Shown: positions 26,535 to 32,931 of the stretch, piece after piece
How the letters are laid out: each line of letters begins with the position of its first letter
Numbering within the stretch: position 1 is the stretch's first letter
Source of the DNA: an uncultured Clostridia bacterium
Lineage (GTDB): Bacteria > Bacillota > Clostridia > TANB77 > CAG-508
Reading direction: 5' to 3'
Assembly: GCA_944392085.1 (NCBI GenBank)
Contig: CALXVN010000006.1
Coordinates: forward strand, 1 to 32,931
DNA: 32,931 nucleotides
Translations under genes and position numbers: made by a program
Notes under the pieces: model-generated
Told to the model about the DNA's origin: nothing
Databases searched by the model: none
What the model saw: the letters and a program-made list of their open reading frames with translations, nothing else

Positions 26535-26623
26535 TTAATAGCATTAAAAAATGCTTATTAACACGAAAGACAACTTTAAAATAAAAACATTAATGCATAA
26601 ATAAAAAGTTAGAGGTGGTTAGT

Positions 26624-29110
26624 ATGTTTCAAAATATAGCAAGAGACGATTTAAATAGTGAGAATGAATATCAAGAAAATAATAAAAAAGTACTTACAAA
26701 AGATGTGATAAAAAGATTATTTGCAAAGCAAAATATAATATTATATACAATAACATTTATGATATCAATGGTAGGTTTTAAAGGAGATAGCTTATTTTTT
26801 TCTTTAGCTCCATTTGGACTAGCCATTATTGCAGGAGCTCTTAGCAATAATAGACCGATTGGAATAATGTATGTACTATCATTAATAGGAACTTTTATTG
26901 GATTTGGACTTAATAATTTACTTGTGTATTTTGTTACTTCATTAATATTTTTTATGTTAGTTTTAGCTATAAGACCGATTCTGCAAGAAAATGTTAATGA
27001 AAAAAAGAAAATAGGAGGACACCTATTTTTCTCAGTAGTTTTAGTACAAATTATTCCAATGTTTTTTAGAAGCTTTTATGTGTTTGATTTATTAACAAGT
27101 ATTATGCTTGGAATTACTACATATATATTTTACAAAATATTTACTAATTCTATTACAATGATTATTGATATAGGAACAAGAAGAGCCTTTACAATAGAAG
27201 AAGTAATAGGTACAAGCTTGCTTTTAGCTATTGCATTTACTGCATTTGGAAATTTAAATATATTTGGATTTAGTATACAAAATATACTTAGTATTTTAAT
27301 TGTTTTAGTTTTAGGGTGGAAAAATGGAATGCTAGTTGGAGCTACAGGAGGAATAACTATAGGAGTCGTGCTTGGAGTAATTACAAGTAGTGAGCCAATT
27401 ATGATTGCAGCTTATGCTATTTCAGGACTTATAGCAGGACTTTTAAATAAATTTGGAAGGCTTGGCGTAATAGCAGGTTTTACATTAGGAAATGTTGTAC
27501 TTGCATATATAGCAAATGGAAATACTTCAGACCTTATAGTATTTCAAGAAATTCTAATTGCATCTCTTGGGCTTTTAGCAATACCAAAAAATATTGAAAT
27601 AAATATTGAAGATTTAGTAGGAAGTACAAAGCTTTTACCAGAGGTAACTGAAAGAGATTTAGAAGGTAACAAAGATACAATATATAAGCTAAATAGTATG
27701 TCTGAAACTATATATGACATGGCAGAAAGCTATAGTGAAGCGGCAGCTACAATTCTTACAGACAAAGAATTAAAAGAGCAAGAAAAAACAAATATTGATA
27801 TTTTTGTAGATGAATTAAGAAATAATTTGGAAAGCTTGGAAAATAATATGCTTTATGAAGAAATATATTATCCTACAGAAGATTTAATTACAGATATATT
27901 TAACCACTTATTAGAAAATGATATTATAACAGAAAAAGAATTTATAAAAATATTAGAAAAAAATAATAATTATATAGTAGGATTTGAAAATACAAAAGGA
28001 CAAGCGAGAGAAGATATTTATCAAATAGTAAAAGCAATAAATTATTCATATAAAATTAGTAAAATAAATTTTATATGGAAAAAGAAATTGGATGAAAGTA
28101 AAAAGAATGTATCATCTCAGCTAAAAGGTGTTTCAGAAGCTATTTTAAAAATGGCAAATGATATAGATAAAAAAGAAGATGAATTTTTAGATAAAAGAAG
28201 AGAGATAACAAAATTATTAGAACAAAAGGAAATAAAAATTAAAAATATAGAAATAAAACAAAAATCATCTGGAAGATATATTGTAGATGTATATACAGAT
28301 ATCTGCAACAATCTTGATGGAACGGAATGTGATATAAAAAAGATTTGTAAAATTTTAAGCAAAGTATTAGAACAAAAAATGATAATACAAAAACAAGAAT
28401 GTGGTTTAAGGCTAAACAAAGACATTTGCAAATTTACATATATTTCAGATGATAAATTTGGAGTACAAATAGGAATAGCCAAATCAACAAAAGCAGGTTC
28501 ACCAGTATCTGGAGATAGCAGTTTGCAAATTAAACTAGATGACGGAAAATATTTATTAGCATTAAGTGATGGAATGGGTTCAGGGCCAGAAGCAATGAAA
28601 AGCAGTAAAATTGCAGTAAAAATGCTAGAGAGATTATTAACAGCAGGTTTTGAAAAAGATGTATCATTGAAACTAATTAATTCTACACTTTCAGCAAACA
28701 CAGAAGATGATATGTATGCTACATTAGACATTGAAATTTTAGACTTATTTAATGGAAATATGGAATTTATAAAAAATGGCGCTTGTCCTACTTTTGTAAA
28801 AAGAGGAAAAAGTGTGCAATTATTAAAATCTATGTCACTACCAACAGGAATATTAAATGATGTAGATTTAGTAGTATATGATTATGACTTACAAGATGGA
28901 GATATACTTGTAATGTGTACAGATGGAATTATAGATTCTAATAAAGAATATTTAAATAAGCATTTATGGCTTAAATATTTGTTAGAAGATATTGAAACAA
29001 ATGATGCTCAAAAAATTGCAGATATAATAATAGGAGAAGCAATAGATAATGATTTTGGAACTCAAAAAGATGATATGACCGTGATGGTTGCAAAGATTAG
29101 TAAAAAGTAG
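26624..29110 (+). CDS. spoIIE: Stage II sporulation protein E (SpoIIE phosphatase)
   Basis: 828-aa PP2C-type serine phosphatase that dephosphorylates the anti-anti-sigma factor SpoIIAA and so turns on sigma-F in the forespore; it also associates with the polar septum. About ten membrane helices occupy residues 35-325. A helical regulatory linker follows (about 330-600). The C-terminal PP2C domain (about 610-828) has LALSDGMGSGPEA near 648, ending with MCTDGIIDS near 765 and DDMTVMVAK. The metal-binding Asp residues of these motifs are present. Start ATG 26624 follows AGAGGTGG; GTG 26615 is in frame but too close to that site. Monocistronic, with its own terminator. Confidence 0.95.
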   Translation: MFQNIARDDLNSENEYQENNKKVLTKDVIKRLFAKQNIILYTITFMISMVGFKGDSLFFSLAPFGLAIIAGALSNNRPIGIMYVLSLIGTFIGFGLNNLLVYFVTSLIFFMLVLAIRPILQENVNEKKKIGGHLFFSVVLVQIIPMFFRSFYVFDLLTSIMLGITTYIFYKIFTNSITMIIDIGTRRAFTIEEVIGTSLLLAIAFTAFGNLNIFGFSIQNILSILIVLVLGWKNGMLVGATGGITIGVVLGVITSSEPIMIAAYAISGLIAGLLNKFGRLGVIAGFTLGNVVLAYIANGNTSDLIVFQEILIASLGLLAIPKNIEINIEDLVGSTKLLPEVTERDLEGNKDTIYKLNSMSETIYDMAESYSEAAATILTDKELKEQEKTNIDIFVDELRNNLESLENNMLYEEIYYPTEDLITDIFNHLLENDIITEKEFIKILEKNNNYIVGFENTKGQAREDIYQIVKAINYSYKISKINFIWKKKLDESKKNVSSQLKGVSEAILKMANDIDKKEDEFLDKRREITKLLEQKEIKIKNIEIKQKSSGRYIVDVYTDICNNLDGTECDIKKICKILSKVLEQKMIIQKQECGLRLNKDICKFTYISDDKFGVQIGIAKSTKAGSPVSGDSSLQIKLDDGKYLLALSDGMGSGPEAMKSSKIAVKMLERLLTAGFEKDVSLKLINSTLSANTEDDMYATLDIEILDLFNGNMEFIKNGACPTFVKRGKSVQLLKSMSLPTGILNDVDLVVYDYDLQDGDILVMCTDGIIDSNKEYLNKHLWLKYLLEDIETNDAQKIADIIIGEAIDNDFGTQKDDMTVMVAKISKK

Positions 29111-29113
29111 ATA

Positions 29114-29152
29114 TATTAAAGCTTTCTATATTAAATTATAGAAGGCTTTAAT
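29114..29152 (+). terminator. Hairpin terminator after spoIIE
   Basis: Stem ATTAAAGCTTTCTATA / TATAGAAGGCTTTAAT with loop TTAAAT, containing one G-T pair. The T-run after it is poor, so it may be a leaky terminator. Confidence 0.6.
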
Positions 29153-29179
29153 CTTGTGTAAAAATTATATACAATTTTC

Positions 29180-29208
29180 TTGTAATTTCGCCATAAAAAT
29201 GATATAGT
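29180..29208 (+). promoter_or_regulatory. Sigma-A promoter of the WG-repeat gene
   Basis: TTGTAA (29180-29185), a 17-base spacer, TATAGT (29203-29208). Transcription near 29215 would give a leader of about 180 bases, which is highly foldable. Confidence 0.65.
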
Positions 29209-29214
29209 ATATAT

Positions 29215-29380
29215 GTAAAAAAATAATCTTTTTGCAGATAATGTTGAAAAATAATTAAAATTTTGAAGCCCATAAACTTCATTTGAAATTTAAGTGAGCG
29301 TACAATAAATGCCCTCATAAATTTCAAAATTGTTTTCCTAGTCAAAATTTAATTCTTTTCCAACTGGATTTGTGACTAGA
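29215..29380 (+). ncRNA. Structured 5' leader of unknown class before the WG-repeat gene
   Basis: Three nested or adjacent pairings: AATTTTGAA (29259-29267) with TTCAAAATT (29323-29331); GAAATTTA (29285-29292) with TAAATTTC (29318-29325); and CTAGTCA (29338-29344) with TGACTAG (29373-29379), directly against the AAAGGA ribosome site at 29380-29385. The first two share bases 29323-29325, so they may be alternatives. It does not match a riboswitch class I can recognise. Confidence 0.4.
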
Positions 29381-29395
29381 AAGGAATGTGAGAAA

Positions 29396-30925
29396 ATGAG
29401 TAGAGGAAAAAGATACGACGGAGAGCAAAAGCTAAATTTAAAGAAAGTATTCGCTGTACTTATTGCAATAGCAGTAATCATCATGTTCTTTATTGGAATA
29501 GGTAAATTATTTAATAAAGACGGTGTTGCACAAGAAAAAGCAGTAGCATTAAGATACTTTCCAGTATATACAAACGAAAAATGGGGTGTGATAGATTCAA
29601 AAGGAAACACAATTATAGAACCTACTTATGATGAATATATAGTAGTGCCAGATAATTCAAAACCAGTTTTTATAACTACTACAAATGTTAATTATGAAAA
29701 AGGAACATATAAAACTACTGTATTAAATGAAAAAAATGAGGGAATACTTACAGGATATGATACTGTAGACGCATTTGAAAATTATGATGAAAATAACAAT
29801 TTATGGTATGAGAAAGATATTTTAAAAGTATCTAAAGACGGAAAATATGGTGTAATAGATACTAGTGGAAAACAAATAGTAGAATGTAACTACGATTCAA
29901 TAGAGGCTCTTAAAGGAATAACAAATAGTTTGCTTACTAAGCAAAATGGTAAATACGGAATAATAGATAATGTTGGCACAGTTATTATAGAAAATAAATA
30001 TGCATCTATAGAACCATTATCTACTAAATATGAATACGGTTTTATTGTAAAAGATGAAAAAGGAAAAAATGGAGTAATAACATATACAAAAGCAGTAGCA
30101 GTAGAAAATAAATATGATGACATCAAAAATGTATATGGAAATGGAAAATATTATATAGTTAAAAGTGGTAACAATTGGGAAATAGTAGATACAGATGGAA
30201 AAGAATATTTAAAAGGAAAATATGATGACATAGTATTTGTAGATAGCCAAAATGCAATTGTTAAAAATGATAAAAAATATGGTGTTGTATCTATAGAAGA
30301 TGGAAAAAACATCATAGATATTAATTATGATAATATAACTTATGGTTCAGGCGAAAACTACATAGTTTGTAAAGATTCAAAATATGGCATTATGGATGTT
30401 AATGGAAATAAATTAATAGATTTTAAATATTCAAATATTGTATATAGAGAATCAAGCAATATATATGAAGCTACAAATAGTGATTATACATCAGATTTAT
30501 TAGATTCAAGCTTAAATGTAAAACTTACAAATGTTATAATTTCAGAATATAATGAAGAAGATGGTTACATTAAAGTAAGAGAAAATGATGATTATAAATA
30601 TTATAATTTTAAATTTGAGCAAAAAGAAAATAAAGATATGTTAGCTACAAATACAATCTTCTTAAGCAAAAATGAAGAAGGAAAGTACGGATTTGTAGAT
30701 AGAAACGGAAATGTAGTTGTAAACTATATTTATGATGATGCAAGAGAACAAAATGATTATGGATATGCAAGTGTAAAAAAAGATGGATTGTGGGGCTCAA
30801 TAGATTCTAAAGGACAAGTAGCTCTTGAACCATCACTTAGTTTAGAAAATAATATTTTAATAGAATTTATTGGAAAATGGCATTTAGGGGAAGACTTAAA
30901 TTTATATTATTTTACAGATAAATAA
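29396..30925 (+). CDS. Membrane-anchored WG-repeat protein
   Basis: 509-aa protein with a short basic cytoplasmic N-terminus, one membrane helix (about 20-40), and an outside domain made of about ten WG-type repeats (PF14903). Examples are KWGVIDSKGNTIIEPTYDE, KYGVIDTSGKQIVECNYD, KYGIIDNVGTVIIENKY and KYGFVDRNGNVVVNYIYDD; in most the Trp of WG is Tyr. Such proteins are common on clostridial surfaces and of unknown role. The start is ATG 29396, ten bases after AAAGGA. The frame extends to GTG 29372, but that codon lies inside the leader hairpin. It has its own promoter and a hairpin after the stop. Confidence 0.85.
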   Translation: MSRGKRYDGEQKLNLKKVFAVLIAIAVIIMFFIGIGKLFNKDGVAQEKAVALRYFPVYTNEKWGVIDSKGNTIIEPTYDEYIVVPDNSKPVFITTTNVNYEKGTYKTTVLNEKNEGILTGYDTVDAFENYDENNNLWYEKDILKVSKDGKYGVIDTSGKQIVECNYDSIEALKGITNSLLTKQNGKYGIIDNVGTVIIENKYASIEPLSTKYEYGFIVKDEKGKNGVITYTKAVAVENKYDDIKNVYGNGKYYIVKSGNNWEIVDTDGKEYLKGKYDDIVFVDSQNAIVKNDKKYGVVSIEDGKNIIDINYDNITYGSGENYIVCKDSKYGIMDVNGNKLIDFKYSNIVYRESSNIYEATNSDYTSDLLDSSLNVKLTNVIISEYNEEDGYIKVRENDDYKYYNFKFEQKENKDMLATNTIFLSKNEEGKYGFVDRNGNVVVNYIYDDAREQNDYGYASVKKDGLWGSIDSKGQVALEPSLSLENNILIEFIGKWHLGEDLNLYYFTDK

Positions 30926-30937
30926 CAAAAGAAAAAA

Positions 30938-30967
30938 GGCTAAAAAAGAAATAAATCTTTTTTAGCT
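30938..30967 (+). terminator. Terminator after the WG-repeat gene
   Basis: Perfect stem GCTAAAAAAGA / TCTTTTTTAGC around AATAAA; the T-rich part is within the 3' arm. Read-through into the next gene 31 bases on is possible. Confidence 0.6.
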
Positions 30968-30998
30968 GAATTATTAATCAGAAAGGAAAAGATTAAAA

Positions 30999-32243
30999 AT
31001 GGAACTTATGACAAAATATCAATACACATATTTTATATATCCTTATGTAATAGAAGAAAAAAAATTTAAAAGATATTTGCAAAATTTATTAAGTAATAAG
31101 AAATGTAAAATAAGATTTTTTGATAAACAAAAAGATATTCATCTATTTACATATTTTTTACCTAAGATTAGAGAATATATGTTTTGGTCATTTGGATTAA
31201 ATAAAAGTGCTATAAGAGATTTTGAAAAAATAGATACAACAGTTAAATCCACTCTACTTTCAGAACATGCTTGCAACATGTTTAGCTACGATTTACCAGA
31301 AAATTTACAAGGAAAAGTTGAAGCAGATAACGGAATATTTTTCGAAATTTCAGAAATAAAAATCATTTGCTTTAAAACAGGAGTATCATTTTTAATATTT
31401 AAAACTAATTTAGAAAATAGTGATAAATTTTCAGATGTACTAAATTTTAATTACAAATTTAGAGAAATAAATTCAGCATCTTATGGGCTAAAAGAATATG
31501 AAAATATAAAAATACAATCAAATGCTTTTAAAGATATAAAAGATATATCAAAAATAATAAATGAAATAATAGGAAATGAGAGTATTTCAAAGAAAGTAAA
31601 TTTAGGAAATGAAAAATTTTATACATATTCATATGCTTGCATAGATCAGAAGGATTGGAACGAGAATTCAGATGAGGAAGACTTAAACAATTTATTTGAA
31701 AAATATCGCTCAGTATCTCCAGCAAATTCACAAATAGCAAATGATAGGTACACATTAAAAGATGATGGAGAAGAAGCAAAATTAGTATATAAAAACCAGT
31801 ATATAAAATATGGTTTTACTGTTTCAAATACAGTATTATTTACATCAAATATAAACACAACAAATTTTACAATTGTTCCTCAAAAATACGAAAGCGAGTA
31901 TATGTATACATACATATTAACATTATACAAAAAGATATTATTAAATGTATTAAACTATAAATTTGAAGAAAATTTTAAAGAAGCTGAAAATGGATTTTTA
32001 GAATTTACAAAAAAATTATGGATACAAGATATAACAAACGAAGAATTTGGAAGAAAATTAGAAAAAAGTTGGATAGCAAATTTAGATTTAGAAAAAACAT
32101 TTGTAAAATTAAAAAATGAATATGATATATCATATAAAAAGCATAATGTAGAAGAATTAAATAAGAATAATAGAATAACAAGAGTAATTGTTATTGCAAT
32201 ACTTATTATAAATATTATTACTATAATATATGCTAGCCTCTAA
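30999..32243 (+). CDS. Unknown protein with C-terminal membrane anchor
   Basis: 414-aa protein. The first 370 residues look soluble with mixed alpha/beta structure (KYQYTYFIYPYVIEEKKFKR, later CKIRFFDKQKDIHLFTYFLP). A long charged helix follows (about 335-390), then one hydrophobic helix at the extreme C-terminus (about 393-412), so it is tail-anchored with nearly all of it in the cytoplasm. The soluble-domain/long-helix/terminal-helix layout recalls CorA-like proteins, but no GxN motif is present. I recall similar unnamed proteins in gut clostridia, not a function. AGAAAGGAAAAG precedes ATG 30999; ATG 31008 is in frame. Followed by an inverted repeat. Confidence 0.75.
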   Translation: MELMTKYQYTYFIYPYVIEEKKFKRYLQNLLSNKKCKIRFFDKQKDIHLFTYFLPKIREYMFWSFGLNKSAIRDFEKIDTTVKSTLLSEHACNMFSYDLPENLQGKVEADNGIFFEISEIKIICFKTGVSFLIFKTNLENSDKFSDVLNFNYKFREINSASYGLKEYENIKIQSNAFKDIKDISKIINEIIGNESISKKVNLGNEKFYTYSYACIDQKDWNENSDEEDLNNLFEKYRSVSPANSQIANDRYTLKDDGEEAKLVYKNQYIKYGFTVSNTVLFTSNINTTNFTIVPQKYESEYMYTYILTLYKKILLNVLNYKFEENFKEAENGFLEFTKKLWIQDITNEEFGRKLEKSWIANLDLEKTFVKLKNEYDISYKKHNVEELNKNNRITRVIVIAILIINIITIIYASL

Positions 32244-32252
32244 AAAATGCAT

Positions 32253-32325
32253 TTGGAGACGGAGTAAAATGCATTTTTTAGAATGAATTTTATAAAAGAA
32301 AAATACGTTTTTGCTCCGTCCCCAA
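32253..32325. repeat. REP-like inverted repeat with GGAGACGGAG / CTCCGTCCCC arms
   Basis: Left arm 32253-32278 (TTGGAGACGGAGTAAAATGC...) pairs with right arm 32299-32325 (...TTTTTGCTCCGTCCCCAA) with a few mismatches. AAAAAATGCA also recurs as TGCATTTTTT inside the left half. The outer TTGGGGACG end on the reverse strand is shared with the element at 5102-5218, suggesting one family. Confidence 0.65.
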
Positions 32326-32356
32326 AAAACAGATTTTATTTTAGAGGAGAAACTAG

Positions 32357-32758
32357 ATGAGAGTTAAGACAGGCATAGATATAATTGAAGTAGACAGAAT
32401 AAAAAAAGCCATAGAGGAATTAGGGGATAGCTTTTTAAATAGAATATTTACAGAAAAAGAGATACTTTATTGTAATAAATCTGAAATTATGAAATATCAA
32501 CATTTTGCTGCAAGATTTGCAGTAAAGGAAGCTGTATTTAAGGCAATTTCTGAATATATTTCTGGAAGAGAAGATACATTATGGAAGGATATTGAAGTTA
32601 TTAATCTAGATAGTGGAAAACCATGTATAAATGTGGAAAAACTAATAAAAAATTTTAATAAAACTGCAAATAATATAAGTATTAAAGATATTGATATTAG
32701 TATTTCACATATAAAAGAATTTGCCGTTGCAAGTGCAATTGTAGTTATAGATGTATAA
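32357..32758 (+). CDS. acpS: Holo-[acyl-carrier-protein] synthase AcpS
   Basis: 133-aa 4'-phosphopantetheinyl transferase that moves the CoA phosphopantetheine arm to the serine of acyl carrier protein, making it active for fatty acid synthesis. Mg-binding residues D8 (GIDIIEVDRI) and E58 (ARFAVKEAVFKA) are in place, as are FTEKEILYC and the late DISISHIKEFAVA. Length is normal (about 120-130). The start ATG 32357 follows TTAGAGGAGA. The gene lies just after an inverted repeat and ends at a strong terminator, so it seems to be a separate transcript or the end of one from upstream. Confidence 0.94.
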   Translation: MRVKTGIDIIEVDRIKKAIEELGDSFLNRIFTEKEILYCNKSEIMKYQHFAARFAVKEAVFKAISEYISGREDTLWKDIEVINLDSGKPCINVEKLIKNFNKTANNISIKDIDISISHIKEFAVASAIVVIDV

Positions 32759-32783
32759 GAAAAGAATAGAATTACTAAAATGG

Positions 32784-32824
32784 CAAACAATGTATATTTA
32801 AATTTTTAAATATACATTGTTTGT
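32784..32824 (+). terminator. Strong terminator after acpS
   Basis: Perfect stem CAAACAATGTATATTTAAA / TTTAAATATACATTGTTTG with a two-base loop. Symmetric, so it could also serve a minus-strand transcript. Confidence 0.8.
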
Positions 32825-32931
32825 TAATAAATTAAGTATTGTAATTAGAACGAGAGATAATGTAAAAAGTTCTATGAAAAAAATAGAAGAAGCACATTGA
32901 AAATCAAATACAGGTAAAAATCCGATAATCG
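32825..32931. other. Right-edge region without an assignable gene
   Basis: The last 107 bases hold no convincing gene start. A weak promoter-like TTGTTT-N17-TGTAAT begins near 32818, and AGAAC/GTTCT could form a small hairpin, so this may be the beginning of the leader of a gene beyond the window. On the minus strand a short hydrophobic open frame reaches the edge but is too short to judge. Confidence 0.25.

Noticed and set aside
32825..32931. Start of a T-box leader or other riboswitch
   Set aside because: Only a weak promoter and a five-base hairpin can be seen before the edge; no specifier or antiterminator sequence is in the window.

Overview
The window is AT-rich DNA from a spore-forming low-GC Firmicute, most likely an anaerobic, gut-type clostridium. 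SpoIIE, two CotF-type coat proteins, a MecA adaptor, DUF4321, strong AGGAGG-like ribosome sites, AGA-dominated arginine codons and near-perfect sigma-A promoters support this. No rRNA, tRNA, CRISPR array, transposase or phage gene was found.

Layout. 1-1080 is accessory: a gene tail, an RNA ligase of the C12orf29/RLIG1 (DUF5565) type, and the 3' end of a broken ZIP metal transporter. 1158-2711 is a GT-C membrane glycosyltransferase. 2797-5103 is the helicase PcrA, followed by a long inverted repeat. 5283-5730 holds two small CotF-like proteins behind a candidate sigma-G promoter. 5884-6891 is an M23 peptidase, facing mecA on the minus strand. 7746-14194 is the cell-shape and division operon DUF4321-radC-mreB-mreC-mreD-mrdA-minC, read from one clear promoter; minD does not follow minC. 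Three small minus-strand genes (14386-15380) are of unknown function. 15741-26323 is a two-gene operon for giant membrane-anchored surface proteins (1673 and 1825 aa), the second with a probable thioester adhesin head. 26624-29110 is spoIIE. 29396-30925 is a WG-repeat protein behind a structured leader. 30999-32243 is an unknown tail-anchored protein, and 32357-32758 is acpS.

Most unusual signal. mreB and the ZIP remnant are each broken by one extra C in the same local sequence, TTCGGAAG where TTGGAAG is expected. In both, the zero-frame codon at the break is CGG after a UU-ending codon (CUU or UUU) that can re-pair with UUC one base downstream. By eye, CGG occurs in frame nowhere else in the window except once in the doubtful tail of the RNA ligase. 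This fits +1 frameshifting at a rare or unread CGG codon. It also fits a shared sequencing or assembly artefact, because TCGGAAG is part of the common Illumina adapter. The sequence alone cannot decide.

How the genes work together. MreBCD and PBP2 run sidewall growth and MinC places the septum. SpoIIE and the CotF proteins belong to sporulation, the M23 enzyme remodels wall, and the two giant proteins probably form an adhesive surface layer.
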